Below, piece by piece: positions 17,321-27,080 of a stretch of 64,000 bases of DNA; position 1 is the stretch's first letter, and each line of letters begins with the position of its first letter. Below the pieces are notes generated by a model. The model searched no databases. It had not been told where the DNA came from and saw nothing but the letters and a program-made list of their open reading frames with translations. The translations under genes were made by a program, and so were the position numbers. The stretch is taken from NCBI GenBank assembly GCA_030654395.1, contig JAURXM010000132.1, forward strand, positions 1 through 64,000. Reading direction: 5' to 3'. The DNA comes from Aquabacterium sp. (GTDB lineage: Bacteria > Pseudomonadota > Gammaproteobacteria > Burkholderiales > Burkholderiaceae_C).

Positions 17321-20236
17321 ATGAGCCAAGATAAATCTGCCAAAACAGCGGAAGGTCAATACCGCGCCACCTTGAACATGCCCGACACACCCTTCCCGAT
17401 GCGGGGCGACTTGCCCAAGCGCGAACCGGCTTGGGTGCAAGCATGGGAGGCTGAGGGCCGCTACCAAAAGCTGCGTGACGCCCGCCAAGGCGCGCCCAAG
17501 TTTGTGCTGCACGATGGCCCGCCGTATGCAAACGGGCAGATCCACATGGGTCACGCCGTCAACAAAATCCTCAAGGACATGATCGTCAAGTCCCGCCAGC
17601 TTCAGGGCTTGGACGCGGTCTATGTGCCCGGTTGGGATTGCCACGGCTTGCCGATCGAGAACCAGATCGAGAAGACCTTTGGCCGCAACCTGAGCCGCGA
17701 CGAATTGCAAGCCAAAGCACGCGCTTACGCTGGTGAGCAGGTCGATTTGCAACGCGGTGATTTCAAACGCTTGGGTGTATTGGCCGATTGGGATCGCCCG
17801 TATCGCACGATGGACTTCCGCAACGAAGCCAACGAAATCCGCGCACTCAAGAAAGTCATTGAGCGCGGCTTTGTCTACCGTGGCCTGAAGCCCGTGTACT
17901 GGTGCTTCGATTGCGGCTCATCCTTGGCCGAGTTCGAGATCGAATACGCCGACAAAAAATCGCAGACTTTGGATGTCGCTTTCCTGAGCGCCGAGCCTGC
18001 CAAACTGGCCGCCGCCTTTGGCTTGAGCTCAATCGACAAAGACGCCTTTGCGGTGATTTGGACGACGACAGCCTGGACCATCCCAGCCAACCAAGCCCTG
18101 AACGTACACGCCGAGTTGAGCTACGCCTTGGTCGATACGCCCAAGGGCTTGCTGGTGTTGGCCGAAACCTTGGTTGACAAAGCCACGGCCCGTTATGGTT
18201 TTGAGGCCGATCAGGTCAAGATCATCGCGACCACCTTGGGCAACAAGTTAGAGGGCTTGAAGTTCAAGCACCCCTTGGCCCATGTGGACAAAGGCTATGA
18301 CCGTGAAGCGCCCGTGTACTTGGCCGACTACGTCAGCGCCGAAGACGGCACCGGTGTCGTGCATGCCGCCCCAGCCTATGGGGTGGAAGACTTCAACAGC
18401 TGCGTCTCACACGGGCTGAAGTTCGACGACATTCTCAACCCCGTGCAAGGTAATGGCGTCTATGAAGCCACGCTGCCTTTGTTCGGTGGTCAGCACATCT
18501 GGAAGGCCGCCCCCGTGGTGCTGGAGACCTTGCGCGAGCATGGCCGCCTGCTGGCATCTCAAAACATCGTGCACAGCTACCCCCATTGCTGGCGCCATAA
18601 AACGCCGGTGATCTTCCGCGCTGCGGCCCAATGGTTCGTGCGCATGGACGAGGCCGAAGGCGGCAACAAAGGCGTGTTCACCGTCAATCCAGCTGAAAAG
18701 ACCCTGCGCCAACTCGCGCTGGACGCCATCGACCACACCGCTTTTTACCCCGAGAACGGCCGCACACGCTTGCGCGACATGATCGCCAATCGACCTGACT
18801 GGTGCATCTCTCGCCAGCGCAACTGGGGCGTGCCACTGCCATTCTTCCTGCACAAGGTGACAGGCGAGTTGCACCCTGACACCATGGCCATGATGGACCG
18901 CGCCGCAGCGCTGGTTGAACAAGGCGGCGTGGAGGCTTGGGCCAAGCTTGATCCGGCTGAGTGGTTGGGTGATTCGGGTGAACACGCCGCAGCGAACTAC
19001 AGCAAATCCTCCGACATCTTGGACGTTTGGTTTGACTCTGGGTCGAGCTTCTTTCATGTGCTCAATGCCGAACAAGGCAGCCACCCCAAGGCGGGTCACG
19101 ATGAGCTGCAAGAGGCTGATCTTTACCTAGAAGGCCATGACCAACACCGCGGCTGGTTCCACAGCTCCTTGTTGGTGGCTTGCGCTTTGTATGGCCGCGC
19201 ACCCTACAAAGGTCTGCTGACCCACGGCTTCACGGTCGACAGCCAAGGCCGCAAGATGAGCAAGTCCACAGGCAATGGTGTGGACCCGCAAGAAACATCC
19301 AAAAAACTGGGTGCTGAAATCATCCGCTTGTGGGTGGCGTCAAGTGACTATTCCGGCGACATCGCTGGTGATGACAAGATCCTCGCCCGCGTCGTGGACG
19401 GCTATCGCCGCATCCGCAACACCCTGCGCTTCTTGCTGGCGAACATCTCCGACTTCAACCCCGCCACGGATGCCGTACCGCTGGACCAGTTGCTTGAAAT
19501 TGACCGCTACGCCTTGGCCCGAGCGGGGCAATTGCAAGCAGACATCCTGGCCCACTACGACCGGTATGAGTTCCACCCCGTGGTGTCCAAACTGCAGGTG
19601 TACTGCTCTGAAGATTTGGGTGCGTTCTACCTTGATGTGCTCAAAGACCGCCTCTACACAACGGCGCCCAAGAGCCTTGCAAGACGCGCGGCGCAAACCA
19701 CGCTTTGGCACATCACCAACGGCATGTTGCGCTGGATGGCGCCCTTCTTGAGCTTCACCGCTGAAGAGGCTTGGCAGGTCTTTCATGGCGGCGCACAAGA
19801 CACCACCAGCATCTTCACCGAGACCTATTGGGACTTCCACGACGCCGATGCCAACACCGAGTTGCTGGCCAAGTGGTCGCGGATTCGCGCCTTCCGCGAA
19901 GACGTCAATCGCCAGATCGAAGAGGTCCGCACACGCGGTGAAGTGGGCTCGTCACTGCAAGCCAACTTGTTCGTCACCATCAGTGCCGATGACCAGCGCC
20001 TGCTGGCCGATTTGCGCAGCTTGGGCGATGACCTCAAGTTCGTGCTGATCGTGTCGGCGGTTGAACTCGCTGAGGGGCACTCAACGCAAATCGAGGTCAA
20101 CCCATCGCACCAAGCCAAGTGTGAGCGCTGCTGGCATTACCGCGAAGACGTGGGCGTGGATGCCGATCACCCCACCATCTGCGGTCGCTGCGTCAGCAAC
20201 TTGCACGGCGATGGCGAACAACGCGAGCACGCCTGA
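17321..20236 (+). CDS. ileS: Isoleucyl-tRNA synthetase
   Basis: Charges tRNA-Ile. 971 residues with the class I signatures [11 protein letters not shown] (HMGH at 75-78) and KMSKS (645-649), a large editing insertion (about 190-400) and the C-terminal zinc-finger cysteines CERCW and CGRC near 940-960. Length and zinc finger fit the bacterial type I enzyme. It sits between ribF and lspA; its stop codon overlaps the lspA start, implying translational coupling. Confidence 0.97.
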   Translation: MSQDKSAKTAEGQYRATLNMPDTPFPMRGDLPKREPAWVQAWEAEGRYQKLRDARQGAPKFVLHDGPPYANGQIHMGHAVNKILKDMIVKSRQLQGLDAVYVPGWDCHGLPIENQIEKTFGRNLSRDELQAKARAYAGEQVDLQRGDFKRLGVLADWDRPYRTMDFRNEANEIRALKKVIERGFVYRGLKPVYWCFDCGSSLAEFEIEYADKKSQTLDVAFLSAEPAKLAAAFGLSSIDKDAFAVIWTTTAWTIPANQALNVHAELSYALVDTPKGLLVLAETLVDKATARYGFEADQVKIIATTLGNKLEGLKFKHPLAHVDKGYDREAPVYLADYVSAEDGTGVVHAAPAYGVEDFNSCVSHGLKFDDILNPVQGNGVYEATLPLFGGQHIWKAAPVVLETLREHGRLLASQNIVHSYPHCWRHKTPVIFRAAAQWFVRMDEAEGGNKGVFTVNPAEKTLRQLALDAIDHTAFYPENGRTRLRDMIANRPDWCISRQRNWGVPLPFFLHKVTGELHPDTMAMMDRAAALVEQGGVEAWAKLDPAEWLGDSGEHAAANYSKSSDILDVWFDSGSSFFHVLNAEQGSHPKAGHDELQEADLYLEGHDQHRGWFHSSLLVACALYGRAPYKGLLTHGFTVDSQGRKMSKSTGNGVDPQETSKKLGAEIIRLWVASSDYSGDIAGDDKILARVVDGYRRIRNTLRFLLANISDFNPATDAVPLDQLLEIDRYALARAGQLQADILAHYDRYEFHPVVSKLQVYCSEDLGAFYLDVLKDRLYTTAPKSLARRAAQTTLWHITNGMLRWMAPFLSFTAEEAWQVFHGGAQDTTSIFTETYWDFHDADANTELLAKWSRIRAFREDVNRQIEEVRTRGEVGSSLQANLFVTISADDQRLLADLRSLGDDLKFVLIVSAVELAEGHSTQIEVNPSHQAKCERCWHYREDVGVDADHPTICGRCVSNLHGDGEQREHA

Positions 20237-20754
20237 TGGCCACGAAAAAATCCACCCGAGCGGGCCAGGGTTTGTGGCCTTGGTTGGGCATCGCCTTCAT
20301 CCTGATCCTGTGTGATCAGTTCACCAAGACGCTGATCGTGGGGTACTTCCAACTGGGTGACAGTCGTGAAGTCTGGTCGTTCTTTAACGTTGTTCGGGTG
20401 CACAACACGGGCGCCGCATTTTCCTTTTTGGCACATGCTGGCGGTTGGCAGCGGTGGTTTTTTGTCGCTTTGGGTGCGGTGGCCACAGTCGGCATCATTT
20501 ACATGTTGCGCCAGCACAGTGGGCAACGGCTGTTTTCTTGGGCCTTGTCACTCATCTTGGGCGGGGCTGTCGGCAACGTGATCGACCGCCTGGTACACGG
20601 CTACGTGGTCGACTTCCTAGACTTTCACTGGGCCGTACTCTCACCCATGTTCTACGGGGGGCACTTTCCGGCATTCAATGTGGCCGATTGTGGGATTTCC
20701 GTGGGCGCAGCCTTGTTGATCTTGGATGAGTTACGCCGCGTTAGACGAGCCTAG
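20236..20754 (+). CDS. lspA: Lipoprotein signal peptidase (SPase II)
   Basis: Inner-membrane aspartic protease that cleaves prolipoproteins after lipidation; lipoproteins in this window such as PilP, LptM and the CsgG-like protein would be substrates. 172 residues with four hydrophobic helices. The catalytic aspartates are in NVIDRL (D117) and FNVADCGIS (D151), and [11 protein letters not shown] is the conserved third motif. The start overlaps the ileS stop. No clear terminator follows; two small inverted repeats lie about 50 bases downstream. Confidence 0.96.
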   Translation: MATKKSTRAGQGLWPWLGIAFILILCDQFTKTLIVGYFQLGDSREVWSFFNVVRVHNTGAAFSFLAHAGGWQRWFFVALGAVATVGIIYMLRQHSGQRLFSWALSLILGGAVGNVIDRLVHGYVVDFLDFHWAVLSPMFYGGHFPAFNVADCGISVGAALLILDELRRVRRA

Positions 20755-20802
20755 TGTCAAGCGCCACCCCGCATTTGCCCTGATAGCGTGAATCTGTCAC
20801 AA

Positions 20803-20839
20803 GCGTATTTTACGCACTAGGGTATTTTGCCCCTAGGAG
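20803..20839 (+). promoter_or_regulatory. Two adjacent hairpins, the second covering a ribosome site
   Basis: Two inverted repeats stand side by side: GCGTA-ttt-TACGC (20803-20815) and CTAGGG-N8-CCCTAG (20817-20836). The right arm of the second overlaps the AGGAG (20835-20839) that serves the ATG at 20845. There is no run of T after either, so they are poor terminators. A role in hiding the ribosome site of the DUF2189 gene is inference. Confidence 0.35.
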
Positions 20840-20844
20840 CGAAC

Positions 20845-21840
20845 ATGGGTGTTGCTGGCCGATTGACGAATCAAGTTGTGGTTTCTAGGCGCCGCACGAC
20901 ACGCGCTCGTCCTGCGCTGCGCCGCGTCCACCCTTGGCCTGATCACCAAGAGGCGCAAGGGTCCCAGCTGGATGTGCCTTCACGCTTTTTGACACCCATA
21001 TTTGAGATGAGTGTGTTGCCCCGCATGACGCTGGGCCGGGCAGCAGGTGAAGTCACCGTGGCCACAGTCATAGACGCTGACAGCGCCGAGCCCAGCGTGC
21101 TCGACATGCCACTGACTCAGCTGGGTTGGCGCGACCCCTTCCGTTGGCTGGCCTTGGGCTGGGCCGACTTCAGTCGGGCGCCTTTGATCGGTATTTTTTA
21201 TGGCGCCTGCTTCGTCACCATGGGTTGGCTCTTGGTGGCTTGCTTCCAATCCGCGCCGGAGTACACGATGGCGCTGTCTGCGGGCTTTTTGCTGATGGGC
21301 CCCTTCTTGTGTTTGGGTTTGTATGACGTCAGCCGCAGGCTGGGCCAAGGTTTGACACCAAGCTTGTCTTCTTCGTTGACGGCGTGGCGAGCCAGCACTG
21401 GTCAGATCGGCATTTTTGCGGGTGTGCTGCTGGTACTGGAGATGCTGTGGGGCCGGGCCGCCTTGATCGTTTTTGCCGTCAGCTTTGAAGGCATGCCCGA
21501 TTTCAGTGGTCCTATAGGCAGTTTGCTGACGGGCGACAACTTGGCCTTCATCGTGACCTATATGGGGGTGGGCGCCATTTTTGCCGGTTTGATCTATGCC
21601 ATCAGCGTGATCAGCATCCCGATGATCATGGATAAGTCAGTCGATGCGATCTCTGCAGGTTTGACCAGCCTGCGCTTGGTCACCACACAAACCGGCGTCA
21701 TGCTGCTGTGGGGCCTGTTGATCACCACCCTGATTGCGCTGGCGATGCTGCCCGGCTTCTTTGGTCTGCTGGTGGCCGGGCCCGTTTTGGGGCACGCGTC
21801 TTGGCATGCCTACCGCGCGGCCACACAGCCTAAGCGCTGA
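20845..21840 (+). CDS. DUF2189-family inner-membrane protein
   Basis: 331 residues. The start at 20845 is chosen for its AGGAG at 5 bases; ATG at 21007 is a plausible shorter start because the first 54 residues are basic and look unstructured. From about residue 105 there are six hydrophobic helices in the DUF2189 pattern, starting WRDPFRWLALGWADFSRAP and including LLMGPFLCLGLYDVSRRL. The function of this family is unknown; members are often annotated as hypothetical or oxidase-like membrane proteins without evidence. The gene is convergent with the rhomboid gene, one base apart. Confidence 0.75.
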   Translation: MGVAGRLTNQVVVSRRRTTRARPALRRVHPWPDHQEAQGSQLDVPSRFLTPIFEMSVLPRMTLGRAAGEVTVATVIDADSAEPSVLDMPLTQLGWRDPFRWLALGWADFSRAPLIGIFYGACFVTMGWLLVACFQSAPEYTMALSAGFLLMGPFLCLGLYDVSRRLGQGLTPSLSSSLTAWRASTGQIGIFAGVLLVLEMLWGRAALIVFAVSFEGMPDFSGPIGSLLTGDNLAFIVTYMGVGAIFAGLIYAISVISIPMIMDKSVDAISAGLTSLRLVTTQTGVMLLWGLLITTLIALAMLPGFFGLLVAGPVLGHASWHAYRAATQPKR

Positions 21841-21841
21841 T

Positions 21842-22456
21842 TCAGTGGCGGCGGTTGCCGCCCTTGTTGGGACTGAATGGCGGCAACCCACGCCAATAGC
21901 GCAGCATCAGCCAGCCACCCAGCATGCCACCTAGGTGTGCAAAGTGGGCCACACCCGATGCTGTCCCCGTGACGCCTTGGAACAGCTCCAAGCCGCCAAA
22001 CAGCATGACAAAGTATTTGGCCTTCATGGGGATGGGCGGGAACAGCGGCATGATCGTGCGATTGGGGAACATCATCGCGAAGGCCAGCAACAGGCCATAG
22101 ATTCCGCCCGAAGCGCCCACGGTGGGGTTCTGCCCGCCGCCCAAATAGGGCATTACCAGCTGCGAGCCTGCCGCAGTCAAGACGCTGGCGAGCAAGAACG
22201 ACATGTAACGCTTGGCACCCCAGATGCGCTCCAGTTCGCTGCCGAACATCCACAAGCCCAGCATATTGAAGAAAATATGCCCAATGGAGCCATGTAAAAC
22301 GGCATAACTCACCAGTTGCCACGGGTAGAAGTTGCCGCTTTGTATGGGCCACAAAGCCAAGTACATCGTCAAGGCGCCGTTGAGCGCCTCATCCAGACAA
22401 AACATGGCTACGTTGATCAAAATCAGCGCTTGGGTAATGGGGGGCAGCGGCGGCAT
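21842..22456 (-). CDS. Rhomboid-family intramembrane serine protease
   Basis: 204 residues from the ATG at 22456; ATG codons at 22492 and 22489 are alternatives and none has a strong ribosome site. Six hydrophobic helices. The catalytic serine is in TVGASGGIYG (S116) and the histidine in AHFAHLGGMLGG (H174). Helix 2 carries the GHIFFNM motif of the family. It would cleave membrane proteins within or near the bilayer; the substrate is unknown. The nearest upstream gene on the other strand is the chemoreceptor. Confidence 0.88.
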   Translation of the reverse strand: MPPLPPITQALILINVAMFCLDEALNGALTMYLALWPIQSGNFYPWQLVSYAVLHGSIGHIFFNMLGLWMFGSELERIWGAKRYMSFLLASVLTAAGSQLVMPYLGGGQNPTVGASGGIYGLLLAFAMMFPNRTIMPLFPPIPMKAKYFVMLFGGLELFQGVTGTASGVAHFAHLGGMLGGWLMLRYWRGLPPFSPNKGGNRRH

Positions 22457-22628
22457 GCTGTCAGTACAACAGTTGAAGAATGCCCACATCATAGGGCCGA
22501 CGCCGCTGTGTCGCGTCCACACGAAGGCACGAACTGGCGGCTAAACCCCTGCTGACTCGCCGCATGGCTTGGTCATGTCCAGTTTGACAATCACCCCAAT
22601 AGAGCGTCTTTAGACTGAGGTGATACCC

Positions 22629-24383
22629 ATGCAATGGTTTTCTGATTTGCGCTTGCGCACCAAACTGATGATCTCCTTCGCTGCGGTGATCACACTCACC
22701 ACAGCTTTGGGCTTGTTCAGCATCAACCGTTTGTCGGCAGTGGATGGTGTTTCCGAAGACATCTCGGCTCACTGGATGCTCAATCAACGTGCTGCAGGTG
22801 CACTCAACTCAGCTATCGGTGACTACCGCGTCTATGAGTTGCAGTACACAGAGGCCATTGATGCGTATGAACATGAGCGTGCCGCTTTGGAGCAAAAACT
22901 CAAAACCAAAAAAACAGAAGTTGACAAACTCATTGTTGATTTTGACGCACGTGCTGTCGGCTTGAATGAAAAGCCCTTGTGGCACGCCTTTAAATCAGAC
23001 TGGGCCGCCTACCAAGTCGATCACGACAAAATGATTGCGTTGGTTGTTCAAGGTAAGCATGACGATGCCCATGCCATGGTCGTTGGTGTGATGCAGCAAG
23101 TCTACGATCGGTATGGCGAGACACTGGACAAGCTGGTTGAGCTCAACATCAACGGCGGTACGGCGGCCAGCGACCAGGCCCATGCGACCTACACCAGCGC
23201 CCGTTGGGCCATCGCGGCAGCCATCGTGCTCGTGGCGGGTTTGGGTATGGGTTTGGCTTGGTATGTTTCAAGCCACATTGCTGAACCCATAGAGCAAGCC
23301 GTTGCGGTATTGCAGGCTGTCTCCGGCGGTGACCTGACCTACAACCAACAGACCAACCGCCGCGATGAAATAGGCAATATGCAAGCTGCGCTCGCCAGCA
23401 TGACCAGTAAATTGTCTGAGATGGTGTACTTGGTGCGCACCGGAGCCGATTCGGTTGCGACGGCATCAGCGCAAATTGCGCAAGGCAATGCCGATTTAAG
23501 CAACCGCACCGAGAACCAAGCATCCAGCCTAGAAGAAACCGCCGCATCCGTTGAGGAAATGGCAGGCACAGTGCGGACCAATGCCGACAACGCGCGCCAA
23601 GCCAATCAACTGGCCAGTTCTGCCTCTAATGTGGCAGCCAAGGGGGGACAGGTGGTCAGCCAAGTTGTGGACACCATGAACGGCATCCAGTCATCCAGTC
23701 GCAAGATATCCGACATCATTGGCGTGATCGATGGCATCGCCTTTCAAACTAATATTTTGGCCTTGAATGCAGCCGTTGAGGCCGCGCGTGCAGGCGAGCA
23801 GGGCAGGGGCTTTGCTGTGGTGGCCGGTGAGGTGCGTTCGCTGGCACAACGCAGCGCTCAAGCAGCACGCGAAATCAAAACCTTGATCAACGACAGCGTG
23901 GAGCAGGTCAACTCAGGCACGCAGTTGGTGGGTGCGGCCGGTGCCACCATGGACGACGTGGTGACGCAGGTGCGCAAGGTGACGGATCTGGTTGGCGAAA
24001 TCGCCCATGCCAGCACCGAACAAAACCAAGGCATTGGCCAGATCAACCAAGCGGTATCCCAACTGGATCAGTCCACGCAGCAAAACGCCGCTTTGGTCGA
24101 ACAAAGCATGGCCGCAGCAGAAAGCCTCAAGGTGCAAGCTCAGAAGTTGGCTGAGGCGGTGGCGATCTTTAAAATCAACCACACGCAAAGTGCAACCCCA
24201 GTGCAGGCCAGCCGCGTTAGCACCCCTAGCCGTCCTGTGAGCCCGGTGAGGCCTGTGAGCACAACCCATGTCAGCCCCATCACACCGACCAAATCCACCA
24301 AGTCGGTGCCGCAATTGCCTGCACCTGTAGCTCAAACCGAGATGGCCTCAGCTGGCAACGATCAAGACTGGGAAACGTTCTGA
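22629..24383 (+). CDS. Methyl-accepting chemotaxis protein with CheR-tether pentapeptide
   Basis: 584 residues from ATG 22629, with the strong ribosome site GAGGTGA 5 bases before it; a GTG at 22620 lies inside that site and is unlikely. Transmembrane helix 1 is about 12-33 and helix 2 about 195-217. The periplasmic part between them is a helical bundle of 4HB type. HAMP follows (about 215-270), then the signalling domain with the hairpin tip [21 protein letters not shown] proline/serine/threonine-rich linker leads to the last five residues, DWETF, the form that tethers CheR and CheB in high-abundance receptors. No cheR or cheB is in the window. The ligand is unknown. Confidence 0.93.
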   Translation: MQWFSDLRLRTKLMISFAAVITLTTALGLFSINRLSAVDGVSEDISAHWMLNQRAAGALNSAIGDYRVYELQYTEAIDAYEHERAALEQKLKTKKTEVDKLIVDFDARAVGLNEKPLWHAFKSDWAAYQVDHDKMIALVVQGKHDDAHAMVVGVMQQVYDRYGETLDKLVELNINGGTAASDQAHATYTSARWAIAAAIVLVAGLGMGLAWYVSSHIAEPIEQAVAVLQAVSGGDLTYNQQTNRRDEIGNMQAALASMTSKLSEMVYLVRTGADSVATASAQIAQGNADLSNRTENQASSLEETAASVEEMAGTVRTNADNARQANQLASSASNVAAKGGQVVSQVVDTMNGIQSSSRKISDIIGVIDGIAFQTNILALNAAVEAARAGEQGRGFAVVAGEVRSLAQRSAQAAREIKTLINDSVEQVNSGTQLVGAAGATMDDVVTQVRKVTDLVGEIAHASTEQNQGIGQINQAVSQLDQSTQQNAALVEQSMAAAESLKVQAQKLAEAVAIFKINHTQSATPVQASRVSTPSRPVSPVRPVSTTHVSPITPTKSTKSVPQLPAPVAQTEMASAGNDQDWETF

Positions 24384-24451
24384 TCTGGCATGGCAAGTCG
24401 CCTTCTGAGATCAATTTTTGGTGACTGTGCAAAACGACCCACTTGTGTGTC

Positions 24452-24457
24452 TATAAT
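24452..24457 (+). promoter_or_regulatory. -10 box of the tRNA-Leu promoter
   Basis: A perfect TATAAT lies 20 bases before the mature tRNA 5' end, a normal distance for a tRNA transcript with a short leader. I see no good -35 hexamer at 16-18 bases; TGTGCA at 24426-24431 is a weak candidate with a 20-base spacer. Confidence 0.6.
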
Positions 24458-24476
24458 TCGAGTCTTCGCACTGGAA

Positions 24477-24561
24477 GCCCTGGTGGTGAAATTGGTAGAC
24501 GCGCCGGATTCAAAATCCGGTTCCGCAAGGAGTGCCGGTTCGAGTCCGGCCCGGGGCACCA
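24477..24561 (+). tRNA. tRNA-Leu(CAA)
   Basis: 85 nt including an encoded CCA end. The acceptor stem GCCCTGG pairs with CCGGGGC with one G-U pair; the D arm is GTGAAATTGGTAGAC; the anticodon loop TTCAAAA gives anticodon CAA (leucine, UUG codons); a long variable arm TTCCGCAAGGA is as expected for leucine tRNA; the T arm has GGTTCGAGTCC. It is followed by a strong terminator. It lies between the chemoreceptor gene and an AT-rich patch with no integrase. Confidence 0.95.
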
Positions 24562-24592
24562 TCCGCTCTTATCAAGACGGATCACATGATTC

Positions 24593-24630
24593 TAAAAACC
24601 CGCATAGCCTATCGGCATGCGGGTTTTTTT
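24593..24630 (+). terminator. Rho-independent terminator after tRNA-Leu
   Basis: A ten-base stem AAACCCGCAT / ATGCGGGTTT with an 11-base loop runs straight into seven further T residues. It begins 32 bases after the tRNA CCA end and must end the tRNA transcript. The reverse strand also carries A/T tracts on both sides, so it could work in both directions. Confidence 0.9.
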
Positions 24631-24781
24631 GTTGCCCTAGGCCATCCCACTGCGTACCATGCGGCAAGCCTGCGGGGATTTGCGCATACCTAGCAGCAAA
24701 ATGAAAATGAAGCTGGATCACTTGGTGCCCATGTTCCCCATTGTTCGCACGGGTGGCAATCGTTCAGGGTGGATAGTAAGC

Positions 24782-25777
24782 TCAAGTTGTTCTCTCGCGC
24801 CGACGCCATGCCAATGGCTTATAGCCAGTCCAACGCCTGAAGGATCTGGAGAAAGCGCTCTGTTCGCTGTACCCCAGCAGCATGGCAATCTCTGCTAGTG
24901 AGAGCCCCAAATCGTCAAGGTAGCGGCGCGCAAGTTGATCCCGCGTGCCTTCGAGCATTTGTTGCCACGTGATCCCCTTGTCGCCAAGGCGACGCTGGAG
25001 CGTCCGGCGAGATACGTTGAGCGTCTCCGCCACCGAGTCGATGTCAGCGCGACCTTCGGGTAGCAGGCGCACCAACACCCGTTGTACGGATTGCTCGAAG
25101 TCTCCGGGGGTGGGCAAGGCTTGCAACATGGCTTGTGCCTGGTGAGCCAGTAATTGACGCAAACCGGGCTCGCGCCGAATCAAGGGCCAGGCCAACAAGC
25201 TCTGTGGAATGCAAATCGCCGTGTATGGACGATTGAATCTCACTGGGCAGCCAAAGAACGTTTCACAGGCCTGAAGGTGTGCTTGGCTAGCAGGAAATGT
25301 GAACTCGATGGATGAGGGCGGTGGCGGATCTAGCGCCTGATGCCGCATGAAAGTCACCAGTGCAGCAATTGACACCTCTTCAACCAACGGCCCACCTTGG
25401 CCTTGGGCCCAGGAAATGGTTAGGCCTTCCCGATGCGAGCTGACCTTCGCGAGATCGTTTCTATAAAACAGGCGTTCGTAACGCTGATAAGTTGTCAGAG
25501 CTTGGGCAAGGCTATCAGTCGTGGCAATCAGATACCCTAGCAGCCCAACGTGGGCTTGAGTCACACCAGAGCCGATATCCAAACCGAGGCCCGTTTGCAT
25601 TGGTCTCAATGCCGCCGCGCGTTCAAGCATGCTCCCCCAAGCACATAAGGGGACCTCACCATCTGGCTCATACGTAGAAATGCAGGCTCTCAGCGAGGCT
25701 GCGTGCAAACCTTCTCGATCTAGCCAGTCGAGGAGCAAGCGAATCCAAGCTCCGTTGACGCACGTGATTTCTCTCAT
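24782..25777 (-). CDS. AraC-family transcriptional regulator with PF12625-type sensor domain
   Basis: 331 residues from ATG 25777; a TTG two codons earlier is less likely. The N-terminal region (about 20-200) matches the 'arabinose-binding' domain of the OruR/ArgR-like AraC subgroup (GLDIGSGVTQAHVGLLGYLI). The C-terminal 100 residues form a double helix-turn-helix: VAETLNVSRRTLQRRL and LAEIAMLLGYSEQSAFSRSF. The N-terminal domain binds small hydrophobic or amino-acid-like ligands in studied relatives. It is divergent from the AT-rich hydroxylase gene across a 293-base gap, so it is a natural candidate regulator of that gene. Its own base composition is like the chromosome, not like the AT-rich patch. 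Confidence 0.88.
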   Translation of the reverse strand: MREITCVNGAWIRLLLDWLDREGLHAASLRACISTYEPDGEVPLCAWGSMLERAAALRPMQTGLGLDIGSGVTQAHVGLLGYLIATTDSLAQALTTYQRYERLFYRNDLAKVSSHREGLTISWAQGQGGPLVEEVSIAALVTFMRHQALDPPPPSSIEFTFPASQAHLQACETFFGCPVRFNRPYTAICIPQSLLAWPLIRREPGLRQLLAHQAQAMLQALPTPGDFEQSVQRVLVRLLPEGRADIDSVAETLNVSRRTLQRRLGDKGITWQQMLEGTRDQLARRYLDDLGLSLAEIAMLLGYSEQSAFSRSFRRWTGYKPLAWRRRERTT

Positions 25778-26070
25778 GGGCAAGTAGTGGCAATTCGTTG
25801 AAGTGGGACACCAAATGTCAAAAAAATGGCACTGGATGTCGATACGCTATAAATCTAAAATGTTAAATTAAACCTCAGTTTGAGAATAACCGCAAGTTAA
25901 TAATTGTACTTTGTTATGCGCCTTCCTTTGTGCGGCTCTCTGTTTTATTTAAAAAACGTTCCTTGAGGCTGAAAAATAATGATTTCAGTTCAACCTAATA
26001 TGTGGGTTGAGTGTGGTTTTTATATTTTAATGGCCTCTATAAATTCATGTATTTATTAATGGAGATGTAA
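25778..26070. promoter_or_regulatory. AT-rich divergent intergenic region with inverted repeat
   Basis: 293 bases between the AraC-type regulator and the hydroxylase gene, sharply AT-rich from about 25840 on. It contains an inverted repeat TCAACC-N9-GGTTGA (25990-26010) followed by a T-rich run, several AT hexamers that could serve as -10 boxes (TATAAA near 25850), and a GGAG ribosome site 6 bases before the ATG at 26071. No tRNA-derived direct repeat or small gene is visible. The inverted repeat could be an operator or a weak terminator. Confidence 0.45.
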
Positions 26071-26928
26071 ATGAATTCTGATATTATGCATGCGATCATG
26101 TATTTGTTGATCGCTGGTGCGGTTTTTATATTTGTGATTACCGCTGAAGCCGTTTATCTTAAGGTTAAGGGGGTGGAGGGTGCCTATGATTTAAAGGAGA
26201 CCGCCTCCAATCTATTTGCTGGATTTAATTACAAACTGCTTGATGGGGTATTTGTGGCTTTGGTTGCTGCAGGTGTGCATGAATATTTTTATCAGCATGG
26301 CTTAAAGTACTCGTTTGAAAATAAATGGATCGCTTATCCTCTGCTATTTTTGTTGACAGATTTATCCTTTTACCAAGGGCATGTCTTGATGCACAAAGTT
26401 AGGTATTTTTGGTGCGCACACCATAATCATCACAGTTCTGCCAGATACAATTTTTCAACCGCGCTCAGGCAAAATTTTCTTGTTGATTTCAGTGGTATAT
26501 TTTTGTTGATGGTTATACCTCTTGCGTTGATTGGTTTTGATAAGACGTCGGTGGTGGTTGCTTTGGAATTGAATTTATTTTATCAATTTTTTGTGCATAC
26601 AACGGTAATAAAAAGAATGCCAAATTGGGTTGAAATGATTTTCAGTACGCCCTCGCATCATCGGGTTCATCATGGGAAAAATCCAGCGCAAATTGATACA
26701 AATTTTGGTGGTGTTTTGATTGTTTGGGATAGAATTTTTGGCACCTTTATTGATGAAAGAAATGCGGGGGAAATTGCCTATGGTGTTGCCTTCAGGCAGC
26801 CCAGCACCAACAATCCATTCCGATTGGCGCTTATGGAGTTCTTCTCTATGTGCTCCGATGTGTGGCGTTACAAAGATATTAGGATTGTATGGAAACGCCC
26901 TGATTGGGTTGAAGAACGGTACAGGTGA
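26071..26928 (+). CDS. Sterol desaturase / fatty acid hydroxylase superfamily protein
   Basis: 285 residues, integral membrane, with hydrophobic segments near 8-28, 55-70, 88-100, 140-158 and 165-180. The three di-iron histidine boxes are present: HVLMH (104-108), HHNHH (117-121) and HHRVHH (196-201). Members hydroxylate or desaturate lipids, sterols or carotenoids; the product here is unknown. The codon use is AT-rich and quite unlike the genes around it, pointing to recent acquisition. The start follows GGAG. The next gene, also AT-rich in its first half, is 152 bases downstream on the same strand. Confidence 0.85.
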   Translation: MNSDIMHAIMYLLIAGAVFIFVITAEAVYLKVKGVEGAYDLKETASNLFAGFNYKLLDGVFVALVAAGVHEYFYQHGLKYSFENKWIAYPLLFLLTDLSFYQGHVLMHKVRYFWCAHHNHHSSARYNFSTALRQNFLVDFSGIFLLMVIPLALIGFDKTSVVVALELNLFYQFFVHTTVIKRMPNWVEMIFSTPSHHRVHHGKNPAQIDTNFGGVLIVWDRIFGTFIDERNAGEIAYGVAFRQPSTNNPFRLALMEFFSMCSDVWRYKDIRIVWKRPDWVEERYR

Positions 26929-27080
26929 TTATTGTATTTAATCGCGGTCGCTATTAAATGGTGAATTCGCTTCGCCGTTCTGAATTTGAATTTTCAGGTC
27001 AAGGTGTGCAGGCCTATTGTTGAGGAAGGTCTGCATGGGCGCGTCCTCAATTTCAAGTGAGTTATCAAGAGCATTTTTAA

